Both the position numbers and the translations under genes were made by a program. The notes under the pieces were generated by a model, which made no database searches, was not told the DNA's origin, and saw only the letters and a program-made list of their open reading frames with translations. From Inia geoffrensis (Eukaryota; Chordata; Mammalia; Artiodactyla; Iniidae), in NCBI GenBank assembly GCA_036417435.1, contig CM070917.1:62265436-62329435 (forward strand): DNA of 64,000 bases, written 5' to 3'. Shown here piece after piece: positions 34,226-46,900 of this stretch (positions within the stretch are counted from its first letter, which is position 1; every line of letters begins with the position of its first letter).

Positions 34226-34310
34226 TATAAAGTGCTAATAATGCTTAAATGGTCTTAAAATGGTCTTAAATAATGCTTAAAGTGCTAAGAATGCTTAAAT
34301 GCTTAAATGG
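34226..34310. repeat. short local duplications of 'taatgcttaaatggtcttaa'
   Basis: 'atgcttaaa' occurs five times and 'atggtcttaaa' twice within 85 bases. Slippage inside the L1. Confidence 0.6.
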
Positions 34311-34849
34311 TGTGTAATCTATATATCTATATATATCAATCCATGTACTTACCATTTTAATTGCTCTCCATTTTTCCCTATGTCTCTAGCTTCTGGGGTC
34401 ATTTCCTTCTTCCTGAGGAAGACCTTTTAGTATTTCCTTTAGTACAAGGTCCGCTGGTGACAAATACTCTCAGGTTCTCTTTGTCAAAGCTGCTTTAATA
34501 ACATCTTCATTCTTAAAGGATATCTTCATTAAGGATAGAATTCTAGGTTGGCAGCTATATTCTTTTCAGCACTTTGGAGATTTAATTCCACTGTCTTCTG
34601 CTTTATATTTTTCTGTTGAGAAGATGACTGTCAGTCTTATTGCTGTTCCTTTGAAAGTAACCTCTTTCCCCCCCCCTTCTGGGGACTTTTAAGATTTTCT
34701 CCATATTTTGTTTTCATCCATTTTGTTATTTCTATGTGTGTTTTTATTTATCCTGCTTAGGACTTGTAGTGATTCTTGAATACGTGGCTGCCTTTAAAAA
34801 GGGGCTCGATTCTGGCTCAGCATTTCCATCGCCCTGCCTCTGCCAGGTT

Positions 34850-35358
34850 CTTTTTTTTTTTCCCCTACTATTTATTTTAAAAACTTATTTATTTATTTAT
34901 TTTTGGCTGCATTGGGTCTTTCTTCGCTGCTGCACGCGGGCTTTCTCTAGTTGTGGCTACTCTTCGTTGAGGTGCACGGGCTTCTCACTGTGGTGGCTTC
35001 TCTTGTTGCAGAGCATGGGCTCTAGGCCCGTGGGCTTCAGTAGTTGTGGCACGCGGGTTCAGTAGTTGTGGCCTGTGGGCTCTGGAGTGCAGGCTCCGCA
35101 GTTGTGGCACATGGGCTTAGTTGCTCCGCGGCATGTGGGATCTTCCCAGACCAGGGCTCTCACCTGTGTCCCCTGCATTGGCAGGCGTTTTCTTAACCAC
35201 TGCGCCACCAGGGAAGCCCTCTACTATTTATTTATCTATCTGGCTGCGCCAGGTCTTAGTTGAGGCACATGGGATCTAGTTCCCTGACCAGGGGTGGAAC
35301 CCGGTCCCCCTGCATTGGGAGTGTGGAGTCTTAGCCACTGGACCGCCGGGGAAGTCCC
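34850..35358 (-). repeat. short CHR SINE with a long CHR SINE inserted in its tail
   Basis: The long SINE at 34878-35220 (-) is bracketed by ctactatttattt (34865-34877 and 35221-35233). The flanking short SINE (tail 34850-34877, body 35234-35358) becomes continuous when it is removed. Confidence 0.85.
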
Positions 35359-36602
35359 TCTGCTCATGTTCTTATGAAGCTCCCTTGGCCACTACAGCAG
35401 CTGCTTGGCTGTTTCCTCCCTGCCTCCAGCATTCCCCTCTCTCTCACTGTTCCAGGCATGCAGTGGCTGTGCAGCACATGGCAGCAAATAAGTGGATGTT
35501 TGCTCGAGCCCTGATAGAAGTGACAGAGCTGAGCATCACATCCTTTCTGCACCTGCCAACCACACCCTTCTCCAACTTCAGGGTCTAGTTCAGAACTCTG
35601 TGGGGCCTTCCGAATCCTCCCCCCTCCAAAACATCTGCTTACTATCCATCATAATTGCACAAAGCAGGCATGTTTTGAGGATGTTTAGCTCTTTGATTTG
35701 CCAACTGTGAGACGGTGCACATGCAAAGGTTATCAGAATGAAATGTGAGTAGAAGCAATAGCCCAAACTTAGACATAAAGTGATCCAAGAATAACCAAGG
35801 GACCTTGCTCACAATTTCCTTACAAGTAAGCTAAGAAATACAAACTTCTATCCATTTTGTGTTTTGTTAGAATTAACAGAAAACTGACCAATTAAAAAAT
35901 ACTCAAATTTAGATGTGAGTTAGATTTTGAGCTGCCAAATTTGGTTTGGGGAAAATAAACACAGAGGAGGTAACAGCCACAAAAGCAAGCCCACAAGGGC
36001 AAAAGGTTACAACTCACAAGGGCAAAAGCTCATGGAAAACAATGATCTCAATGAAAATATTTTTAAGTGAAAATGAAAAAAGAAAAACGATTGAATTGCA
36101 TTGTATAGAAAACTGACCAAGGAATTAAACTGGCTAAATAGAGTAACAGGTCACTCCAGGGGATAGCTTTACTGATGAAAATCCTTCTGTGTGGCGTGAT
36201 TCTTATTAAAAATTTAGCTCTGGACTGCCACCTGGGCTTTATGACGGAGCAGATTCGGTCAAACTCAAATAAACTGTTGTAAACAGCGCCGTATGGAGCC
36301 TCCAGCAAGCTCCAACAGGAGACTCACCATGCAGACTCCAGGGTGTTGGAACAGAACCGTGACTCCTTTTACAGGTAACTCTTCTTCTGTTGAGGAATAG
36401 CTCCAGCTACCTAATCAGGGGAATCAAGTGACCATGTGGCCTGAGCTGTCCATCACAACCCACCAAGCCAATCTGAGGAGTAATTAACACAGCCCAGAAA
36501 TAGATGTGACTGTCTCTCAGACCTGGGAACAATGACTCTTTGCAGTGTCTTGTGTTGCGGGGAGGATACTATCATCTTTGTGTAAAGAGTAGTTGCGTCC
36601 TG
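35359..36602. other. intergenic, unassigned
   Basis: About 1.2 kb without a recognised gene or repeat. The A-rich part at 35,880-36,350 may be an eroded transposon or LTR. Confidence 0.35.
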
Positions 36603-36972
36603 GGACTTCCCTGGCGGTCCAGTGGTTACGACTCTCCGCTTCCGTTGCAGGGGGGAGCGGGTTCGATCCTTGGTCGGGGAACTAAGGTCCCACATGCCTC
36701 GCGGCGCAGCCAAAAAATTAAAAAAAAAAAAAAAAAAAAGGAGGGCTTCCCTGGTGGCGCAGTGGTTGAGAGTCCGCCTGCCGATGCAGGGGACACGGGT
36801 TCCTGCCTCGGTCTGGGGAGGATCCCACATGCCGCGGAGCGGCTGGGCCCGTGAGCCATGGCCGCTGAGCCTGCGTGTCCGGAGCCTGTGCTCCGCAATG
36901 GGAGAGGCCACAGCAGTGAGAGGCCCGTGTACCGCAAGAAAAAAAAAAAAAAAAAAAAGAGAAGGAAAGAAA
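36603..36972 (+). repeat. two adjacent CHR SINEs (short form, then cetacean type) sharing one outer duplication
   Basis: Short SINE 36603-36740 and cetacean-type SINE 36741-36960. The only duplication is outside both: agtagttgcgtcctg at 36588-36602 and agtagtcgcgtcttg at 36973-36987. Confidence 0.88.
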
Positions 36973-36987
36973 AGTAGTCGCGTCTTG

Positions 36988-38061
36988 TTACATGGAAGCA
37001 CAAAGCTGTTCTTATGAAGTTCAAATACGCTAGAAGCGTGCTTATGGGTGCGGAGCAGCCACAAAGGTGGCAGAGCCGCTGCTAACTCTCAGCCCCAACC
37101 CACCCAGACTGCCCTGTGCTGCTGGGGCCGGGAAGCTGCTGAAGGCAGCATGAGGGAAACCGCAAGGCTGGAGGGGAAAAAGGAGACGTGGCCCTTCCTG
37201 TTAGAGAAACCACAGCAACGCAGCTTGGCTCTGGTGGCAACAGCTGGTCCCAGCAGTGCAGTTCATTTGCAGTTTTCCATGCTCCCAGCACCAGCCTCAC
37301 TGAGCCCTGAGACGGCAGCATCCCTCTACAGGGCCCCTCCTCCAAGCCTCGACCGTTTAATGCCAACCTCTTCCCTTTGCTCCCCAGTCCTGGGAGCGAT
37401 AACTGTGTCCTGCGACCACTACAGCTGTGACACCTGAGTCCCCTGGGCCGTCTCCTTTCTCCACCACCTGTCAACGACAGCTGTGGTCTCCCGTCGGAGC
37501 TGTTACAGCCACACACCTTGCTCAGTACATTTCTGTGTACACACCGCCTCCCCAACTGTAAGCGCCCCATAGGAGGGATGACCTAACGCCTTTTGAGGAC
37601 CCCACACCCCGCCTGACGCCTTAGGGATCAATACTTGACGTGCTGGTGACTTGATTCTCACCTCATGGTTCTTACCCCTCCTCTTCCTTGCAGAGAAAAT
37701 GGGCACCCCGTCCCTTATTCTCTTTCAGGAAGACTTTTTTCCCTTAAAAACCACCTCCTGCCCGCCCCCCGTCTCTTTCCGGCTCTCTGGTGGGAAGCCC
37801 ATCTGTCCCCACCTTCTGTTTCTGGGCGCTCTCTGGGTCCTTTCGGATGCAGTCAAATGAAAGCCAGGAGGAAGAAGGCCCAACACCCGCTCAGGCAGTT
37901 TTAGCAGCAGGAGAAATCAGGGCTTTGTACGAAGCCCTGCTAGAAAAAGGTGCAGTGAAATTCATCTCCTGAGGACAGCCTGGGAATCACCAATAGCGAG
38001 TGACAGCGGGAACCCGGGAGCTCGCAGTATCGGAAAACATACACCAAAGGTTTCAAGATTC
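36988..38061. other. intergenic between TRIM80 and the KCTD2 3' end
   Basis: No recognised repeats or genes. Moderate GC. Confidence 0.4.
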
Positions 38062-38079
38062 ATAAGTCTGTTTCATGTC

Positions 38080-38085
38080 TTTATT
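38080..38085 (-). terminator. KCTD2: AATAAA polyadenylation signal, probable KCTD2 3' end
   Basis: TTTATT on the plus strand reads AATAAA on the KCTD2 strand. A second identical hexamer 46 bases upstream (38126-38131) may give an alternative end. Confidence 0.5.
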
Positions 38086-40760
38086 GACCAGAGAGAGAGA
38101 AAAAAAGGGTCACAGCATTTCAGACTTTATTCAAACCCACAAATGGTAACAAAGGGCACCCACAAGTGACAGGCATGGTCCCTAAGGCCTGGCTCAAAGG
38201 CCATGCTGGAGGGTGTGGGTGACTTCTCAGCCCTACTCCCTCAGCATCTCTGTCCCCTCCTCCTCTGCACCTCACGGACACCCCTGAGATCAGTTAAAAT
38301 TGTGCAGAAACTAAGTTACTCTAGAGGAGGTTGGGCCCTGCCTCACTGCCAAGAAAGAGCAGGTTCTGAGGAGAAGATGGAAGCGGGCTTCGGGGTCGTC
38401 ACTCAGGAGACGCCAGGCTGCTCCCTGGGCCTGGCCTGCATCGCCCACGGCCTCGGACCTGAGCAGGGAAGGAAGCAGGGAGACACTCCCCACGTGGCAG
38501 CCCTGGGCAGCTGGAGAGCGTGGGTCACTGGTCATGTGATACCCCCCAGCCCATGGCCAGACCTCTGCCTGAAGTTACTCCCTCAGAGGGAGAAGGCTTT
38601 CAAGAAAAAAACACCAACTAGGTTCATAAAGGGCTTGGGTAAAACACTTTTCCAGAAACCTTAAGAAACGAATCACTCTCAGATTCCTGGAGCATTGGAA
38701 CAACTGAAATTGTCGTGGGGTTGCCGGGAGGAGGGAAGCTTGGTGAAAGGCAGCCCTCTAGTTCCTCAGATCACTCAGCAAGGGGCTCAGCAGTCTTTTT
38801 GCAGGCTCCACGGTGGACCTCTGAGAAGCATGATGAAAGAAACAATGCATCCTGAGGGGCTGGCCCACGCCTCCTCGCTCCTCCTTGCTGGCTTGGGACC
38901 AGGGGCTGATCATCAGGTGAGCCCCAGAAAGCAACTCTGATTGGGCGCGAGGCCCCAGATGCAGCTGCTTTCCCTCCTTGCAGTCCGACAGTTCTCATTC
39001 AGATCGGCCAAACAGCACCTCGCCCACAGTTCTGTGCTGCTTAGGGCAGCTCTTCCTTGACTCACTCAGAATCTTTTTTTCCCTGAAAGATGACAGGATG
39101 GACATCTGTCACCTTTCTGAAGGGGTGACTGTTTTTATTGTAGGTAGAAGTTCCTCTAATGTTTTACAACTGTAAAAATCCTGGGCTCGGGCCAGACTTC
39201 CGAGGTGCCGACGTGCACGTTCACGTTGGTGCGCAGACATGGCGTGTCAGCAGACGCCCTGGATACACACTTCTACCCGACACTACACAGACACATGAGG
39301 GAAATGTGCGAGTCCTGGAGAAGAGTTAGGCCACCTGGGCAGGGGCAGGTCACAGGCTCGGAAGACATTTGGCTTAGTCGATAGTCATTTCCACAACACC
39401 ATGACCCCAGACCCACGCAGTAAGCAGCTGAGCTGTGGAACAGAGAGAACCTCAGCTTTGAAGGCGCCCAGGAGCCACGGGCTTGAGGGGGCTTTTACGG
39501 ATGGAGCATTCCCCACAGGCACCTCCCCCTCCTCCCGACCATCTGCCACCCTAAGAAAGTCACCCGGGGCAAAGTCAGGATTCTCTGGCCCCTTTGCATT
39601 CCATGACTGCTCATCGAGACTCAAAAGCTTAGAGAGTCCCGTTACCAGCTCTGAGGGCACAGCCCAAAGGAGGGCTTTCCTCCTCTGGGTCCAACAGCGT
39701 TTGATCCTCGACGCCTTGGCACTCCACAGAAAGAAGTGGTGGTGAGGGCTAGGTCAGAGATGGGGGAGTCCTCAGACTGCCCAGCAGACCCACACACACT
39801 ATGGGGGATGGTGGGGGGTGGGGCTCACTGAAACCGCCCAGGTCAGAAACCGAGACACAAATATCGCACTTTTGGTCAAGGCATTTCCAAGAGACGATCA
39901 CAAAAATGATACCACTTTTGGATACGACAATATAACACATTTGGCAACTTTCAAAGAAAACAGCCGGCCCCACCCCAAGCCATCGAGGGTCCAAAGTCCC
40001 TTTACCCTCAGCCCCAGTTTAAAAAGTCAGGGAAGGAAGATGGGCCAATAGAGGGCAAGAAAAGGCTGCAGAAGCAGTTACATCAACTACCTAAAGCGCC
40101 TGTCTGTCTGTCTCATTCGGCGCAGGATGCCGCCTACCTCAAACCTCTTCCTGGGGAGAAAGCAAGCTACCTGGGGGGTCCGGGCTGCTGGAGACAAACG
40201 ACGCAAAGCTGAACATGGTAGCAGCTGGGTGCCCGGAATCCAGAGCTGCAATCCCCAGTCTCCAACCACAGCCAAGGACACCCTATCCTCCCCCCTCCTC
40301 CAAGAGGCTTTGTTCATAGGAATGTGGGGTACTCTGGCAACTCCATCCAAACCTCAGTTCAACAACCTGAAGCTAGAACCCTCTGCATCTGCTGCATTAT
40401 TTTGGGGTGCATGGGCCGGGAAAGATGGTGTTACAAGGCGGCTGCTAGCGTCCGACACGGCCCACGCAAGTGGAAACATGGCACGGCGCAGGGAAAAACC
40501 TCCTTCTTTGCTCCAGCTTCCTTGAAGCACAGCATATGTGCAAAGACCTAGGCCTTCCTCTTCCCCTCCCGCTAGCCCTAGGTCAGCTCCAGCTGAGAAC
40601 CCGGCCCAGCTGCTCTCGTAAAGATTTTGCTGTAACACTAGCTAAGAAAACAGAAGCAGGTACTGAAACGGTGTTCTGCAGCCGGAAGCGGCTTCTGTCT
40701 TCCGGTTCCTGTGGGTGGGGCTGGGGTTCCTTTGGTTTTGACCAGAACACTTCTCCACCG

Positions 40761-40772
40761 GGGGGGGGGGGG
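40761..40772 (+). repeat. G12 homopolymer
   Basis: Twelve G in a row, an indel-prone site close to KCTD2 exon 6. Confidence 0.9.
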
Positions 40773-40881
40773 GCCAGGCTCAGCTTTGCTTTGCAGTAGC
40801 TCGGTTACTGTACAGGAGCAAGATTGAACTTCACAGAGGTGCTCTGCTGGGTTGCTCTCTCGTCGGTTAGGGCTCTGGACT

Positions 40882-40911
40882 TTACATCCGAGATCCTCTC
40901 TCCTGAAGAAT
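40882..40911 (-). CDS. KCTD2: KCTD2 exon 6 coding part
   Basis: 30 nt encoding ILQERGSRM and TAA. Acceptor 'ccccttccag' ends at 40912. The exon continues into a long 3' untranslated region. Confidence 0.95.
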   Translation of the reverse strand: MLQERGSRM

Positions 40912-43900
40912 CTGGAAGGGGAAGGTGGGGGAGAGGGCTGAGGCTTGGAGGCTGGATGCAGACTGCTTTTGGGCGGCGGTTGCTTACCAGACCACCAAGG
41001 GAAGAGAAAGACCCGGAGCCGCTTTCCACTGGACCCCGCGGAGCAGCATGACAATCCCTGTTCGCCCAAGAAGCCAGGCAACCGGCCCTGAGGCGCCGCA
41101 GTAAAGGACTTTTGCTGAACACGGCCAGGCTTGTTTATGTGCTGTTGGCCCACCTCCCCTGTGAGAAAGGACACGGTCCGGGCTCACCACATACTGATGA
41201 CTTAGAAGCATGTATGTGTGTCTGTGTACGAGCGGGCACGGTGGAGGAAAAAGGTAACAGTGTGCAACCATTTTCCAGTAACTTCAGGGCGTCAGGGGGC
41301 GGGGGGGAATCACAAAGGTAACCAAACACCTTTTCTCTTGAGATGGCAGAGAAAGAGAGAGAGAGAGAGAGAGAGAACAGCTTCAAAATATAAAGGTAAA
41401 ATACTTTCCAATTTTGAGTTTCAGAATTCTCACCTTATAGTAATTAATGGCCATAAGCTTTTTCATTGATTTGACAGAGGCTGGGAAAAGACTACCCTAT
41501 TTTGGCTCACGTGTCCTAACTAAAAGCCTCTGTCACTGCTCCAAAAATCCTGATTTAATTTACAACAGTCAGGGGCTCCCCTGGTGGTGCAGTGGATAAG
41601 AATCCACCTGCCAGTGCAGGGGACACAGGTTCGTTCCCTGGTCTGGGAAGATCCCACATGCCACGGAGCAACTAAGCACGGGCGCCACAACTACTAAGCC
41701 TGCGCTCTAGGGCCCGCGAGCCATAACTACTGAAGCCCGTGCGCCTAGAGCCCGTGCTCCGCAACAAGAGAAGCCACGACAGTGAGAAGCCCACACACTG
41801 CAACGAACAGTAGCCCCTGCTCGCCACGACTAGAGAAAGCCCGCGTGCAGCAACAAAGACCCAACACAGCCAAGAAAAAAAAAAAAATTACAACAGTCAA
41901 AAGGCCAAAATGAAGGGGAAATGCAAAGCTGGCTTGAGAAGGAAAGGGAAGAACCTGTGAGCAACAGTTCAGGCAAGGCCTGCGCAGGGGCTGGGAGCAA
42001 AGGGTCAGAGACGAAAGTCAGGTGAAGCGACTTACCTTTGCCTTCTCGCTCGGCTCAATGACAATGCCATTGGTAGAATTATTTAATTCTCTGGAGACAA
42101 CACAGAGGAATTCTGCCTGATCCTCATTTCCATAGTTATAGGAAGATCCGATGCTGATTAGCTGATAAAACAAGAACATGGTGAACATACAAATAGTGAT
42201 CTTAAAATATTTAAGTGCCACACAAATCAAACCCTCCTCCTCACTGAACTTTTGTTGTTTTGCTTCTCAAAGGATGAAGAATTCTCGGGGTCTGTCAAGG
42301 CCCCAGGGGATAACTGGATCTCAGCTGTTCACCAGGCTTCCCCAAAGAAAAGTGTGAGTTCTGCCACTGTCCCCTCACCCAAGCACTTGAAACAGTGCCA
42401 AAGGCAGCAGCCAGGATTGATACGGTCACATTATTCCTTCTAGCAAACATTGAGGGGAAATAGAATGCTTCTGTGAATGAAAACGGACACTTGCTTCAGC
42501 CAAAACACCTACACAGAGCTGGCTCATCTTAAGGCAGAAGTCCTAGACAGGAGACTGGTGCTTGGGAGGCTCTGGAAAGCACCGCGCGAGAGTCACTGAA
42601 AAGCTACTCTAAGCCAAATGCTGCTGGAACTTCTAACCTTTTTGGTGAATTGAACTCAGGCTGTAGTCTGAAGAGGAAATACAGATGCAGAGAGGGAGAA
42701 GCTGAGCCCGAGGGGGTGGTCATCCTGGCAAGTCCGCAAGGCCTCAAGTCGGGAGACCATGGCTGACTTGCTGTATGACCGGGCTGCGGACACCTCAGCC
42801 TTCCTGGGCCTTAACTTCCTCCTCCGTGTAATGGAGTCAAAGGGAGCAGACTTGGTCCTCCCACAGCACATCAATAAGATGAGAAAAAACAGGATAAATT
42901 ATTCATTAGTTTCACAAAGAATAGTTTTAAAAAGTTGTTATAGGGACTTCCCTGGTGGTACAGTGGTTACACATCCACCTTCCAAGGCAGGGGACACAGG
43001 TTCAATCCCTGGTCCGGGAAGATCCCACGTGCCGCGGAGCAACTAAGCCCGTGCGCCACAACTACTGAGCCTGAGCTCTAGAGCCTGCGAGCCACAACGA
43101 AGAATAGCACCCGCTCGCCGAAACTAAAGAAAGCCCGAGTTCAGCAATGAAGATCCAATGCAGCCAAAAATAAATAAATAAATTTTTATTAAAAAAAAAA
43201 GTTGTTATAATATCCTTTGTCTTTGAAACTTTATACCAGGGAAAAAATACTTCTGGAGTGTAAGTATGGTGACATTTTGAACAAGAACACCTGAACAAGA
43301 ACTAGGCTGACACATACAGGTAGCACTGATTCTGCAGTGGAGCTAAGTGTGAGGAATCATCCAGTATTGGTTCTGAAGACAGAGACACCTGTGTGTTTGA
43401 TCTATAACATAATACTGTTAACACACAAAGTAACTCTTATTTAAGAAGGTAAGCTTATGGTGACAGTTCAGCTGACCTCTTAAACTCTACCTAAAAACAG
43501 GCATGATTCATTGAATTTATAACACAGTCATTCTATTCATGCTCAGCCTCCCCGTGTTTTGAAGACAACAGATGAACAATTCTGCCATCTAATGGAAGAA
43601 AGCAGTAAAATCCTGGCTCTCAGACACTTTGTTTTGATGCCTCGGTCAGGTCACAAGCACAAAGCTAAAGAACAGAAACCCACAGAGTGAATGGAAAGGA
43701 CCTCGCCATCCTCCTTGACGTCCGATCCCTTCACATCGCAGCTGTTCACCACGCCGTGCAGGGTGGATGGCGCACATACTCGGAATGACGAAGATGTGAC
43801 CCCGGGATAAGCAAAGGGAGGGTTGTTGCTAAACCCTAGTCTTCTTTAGCTACTTATTCTAGAATGTGTCAACAAAGCACTTTTTTTTTTTTAACATCTT

Positions 43901-46900
43901 TACTGGAGTATAATTGCTTTACAATGGTGTGTTAGTTTCTGCTCTATAAACACAGCACTTTTGAAAGGAATCCCTCTGAGGGAAAAAAGCCCAGAGAGGC
44001 ACTTTCAAGCCTAAACAAACTGGCTGGCTCTCTCTGGGCAGAACCACGCGGAAACTCTGGACATGAAGCTGGGAGACACAAGCCTACCCTCAGCTCTCCC
44101 CAGCTCATCACGTCCTACCGCGCAAAGAATCCACGTGGAGTGGCTCTTTCTCCAGTTTTGGAACAGGATCACACCTGGCCCCCACCCGACTCCCAGGGTG
44201 ATTAACTGGCTACAGACGGCGACTGGCTCCGAGGCTTGAGATACAGGGCTGCTCCCACAAAAGAAACATTACCTGTTCAAATTTCCAACCGTCAGACATA
44301 GTGGACACCATCTGGGTGAGCTCCTCTTCTTGGCACTGCAGGACTCTGTACACGTGCTTCACGGGGCCCTGTGACAACCACACACAGACTCTGAGGACCG
44401 GTTTCAAGGGCACAGCAGTTTGCAGCTGCCTCGGTGAGACTCTCCAAAAAAATAAAGACTGGAAAGGAGTTTGCTTGGAATTTTTTTCTTGGCGGCCACT
44501 CACTATCCCCTTTGCAAGCAGCACTGTAGTTTTTTAATAAAAACTTACCCAAAAAGAAAATAAGGGGTCCAAGAACATGAATAAAATAAAATAATCCTGA
44601 ACTCTGGAGGGATGAATTATGTGAGTGACCATGCTGATAAACTGAAGACTTCACCTATTTCCCAAAGTAGAAAATAAGAGTAAAACTGCTCTGGACAAGA
44701 AAGCCACATTTTCTTCTTCAGTCACTATAGCTGACATACACGCTGAAAATGCAGACCATATCTTGGTTTATTCAGAATAATACCTTACATGTGGGAATAA
44801 TACATTAAATAGGGACCCCATAATGTACACATGTTCAAGCTATTCTACCCTCTGCTGAAGCTACCTGGAAGTGTTTCAGTGTTACATGGTAACATTCCTG
44901 TTATAGATATGCGTATAATAAAAAAATATTTGGTCTTTGTTCCTGGTTCCTTGCATAGACCTCCTAAAACCTTTGGAAACTCCTGAGTGCCAGAAGTGTC
45001 TTTTAGGGACTTCCCTCGTGGTCCAGTGGGTAAGGCTCCTCGCTCCCATTGTAGGGGGCCCGGGTTTGATCTCTCGTCGGGGAACTAGATCCCACATGCA
45101 TGCCACAACTGAGAGTCCGCATGCTGCAACTAAAAGATCCCTCATGCTGCAACCAAAACAAACAAACAAACAAATAAATGGGGGGAGTGTCTTTAGTATG
45201 CTAATGAGCCGGTCACCAGAAAGACTGAGGGAGTTAGAGGATTAGAACTTTCAGCCCCATCCTGTGACCCTGGAAGAAGGGGGAGGGACTAGAGATTGAG
45301 TTCAATTACCAAAGGCCAATGATATAATCAACCTTCCCTACCAAATGGAACGTCCTGAAAAACCCCTAAGCGATGGGGTTCAGGGAGCTTCCAGGTTGGC
45401 AAACACATCCACGTGTTGCGCAGTTTCGGGGTGGCGCATGCTGACTACTCAGGGACAGAGGCTCCTGTGCTCAGGACCCTTTAGGACTTCACCCCATGAA
45501 TCTCTTCATCTGGCTGTTCATTTGTATCCTTCATAATAAACTATAGTAAGTAGAGCATTTCCTGAATTCCACGAGTTAGTCTAGTAAATTACTGAACGTG
45601 AAGGGGGCATTGTGGGAACCCCCGAATTTGTTGCCAAGCCAGACAGAGTGCAGGCGGCTGGGGACCCAGACTTACCACTGGCGTCTGAGACCCGTGGAGT
45701 CTGACGCCAACTCTGGGTGGTCAGGGTTAGGACAGGATTGAACTGTTGGTCACCCAGTTGGTGTCAAAGATTCAGAGAAAGGCCATTTGCTGACCAGACT
45801 CAACTCTCTAGAACATAAGTTAGAACCGAAAGCCAAAAGGCAGAGCAACTGAAATGGATGCCCCAGGGCCGTAGCACTAAGGCCCCTACACTTCACTGAC
45901 ACTTGTGATCTGGCCCATGGGGGACGAGATGCCAGTCACGAGAGAGCCAGGGTGGCTGCAGGGAGGCAAGCTCGCCAGATGGAAGTTCCAGTTCCCAGAA
46001 GGACAATTACAGGCTCACTGGAGGACTCGGTATCTAGCAATCTGGGACCATTCAGTGTTGGGTGCAAAGCTGCACGCTCACTGCCCATCCCAGAGGGCAT
46101 AAGGCACAAACAGCAACCCAGGTTCATAACAATGACTCCTGGTCATGGAGAGAGGGGTCAGTTATGTTCAATCGGATTTTAAGGAAATATGGACTCTTTC
46201 CTTAAGAATGATGAAAACTTAACACTTTTTCAAAAGGACAAGCTGGCTTCAGCTACCTAGAAAATTGGTTTTAGAACAACTTGGGGAATACTGGAAAAAT
46301 AAAAGCAGCTACTGATCACCGAGTGCTACAAGCCCCAAGTGTTACACCATTCTCGTCTAGTCTTCACTGCAGTCCTGGAAGGCAGGTGTTGGCTTCCTTC
46401 TACACATGGGACACTGGTGTCCAGAGCACAGTATCTTGCCCAAGCTGGGACTTGAGCCCAGATCAGCCTGACAACATTATAATCTTTCTTGTATACTTTG
46501 TCCTTCTAAATGAGGTACAGCTACCATTAAACAAGGTGCTAAGGTAAAAAAATTTTCTTCCATGTAAAATGTAGGACAAATCTTCTGACAATTTCAATTA
46601 CTCTAGCCATGCATTTTGGAAACAACCAGATGTTTTATATTGTAAGATGGAGAGCATCCAAAAGACCTGATAGTGGCCACAGCTGTCAAAGTCTCAGGTA
46701 TTTAGGATAGCTGTACTGCCTCTTTTTTATTCTCTTCCAAAGTAAACCACTGGTGCTCTCAAATGCACCAAGATTAATCACCTAGCAAAAAATACTACCA
46801 AGGAGAGCTGAGTAATAGAATGGTGGCAGCCACTAAAAGAGATGTGAGGTCACTGAGAAAGGGCAGAGTAGGTCCCCCATATCTTGGGCTTCGCCCTATC

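Larger units (their letters stand above)
31075..34835 (-). mobile_element. L1 ORF2 copy, antisense, with nested insertions
   Basis: Read on the plus strand it is L1 ORF2 backwards: 'aaatgtttggtagaattcac', 'aggaatttgtccatttcctc', 'aagaatcagctcttggtttt', 'tgatttctaacttgattcca' and 'tttcctttagtacaaggtcc'. It is interrupted by SINEs (31608-31740, 31920-32045, 32855-33087, 33501-33730) and by another L1 3' end (32053-32592). Non-functional. Confidence 0.78.
38062..40881 (-). other. KCTD2: KCTD2 3' untranslated region (probable)
   Basis: About 2.8 kb follows the KCTD2 stop with no SINE inside, in contrast to its repeat-rich surroundings. That absence supports a transcribed, constrained 3' UTR. Two AATAAA polyadenylation signals lie on the minus strand, at 38126-38131 and 38080-38085. 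The 3' end is inferred at about 38,060. A run of 12 G (40761-40772) lies near its 5' part. Confidence 0.6.

Noticed and set aside
36453..37064. 203-codon open frame on the minus strand
   Set aside because: Reads through two adjacent SINEs and their poly-T; SINE-derived text only.
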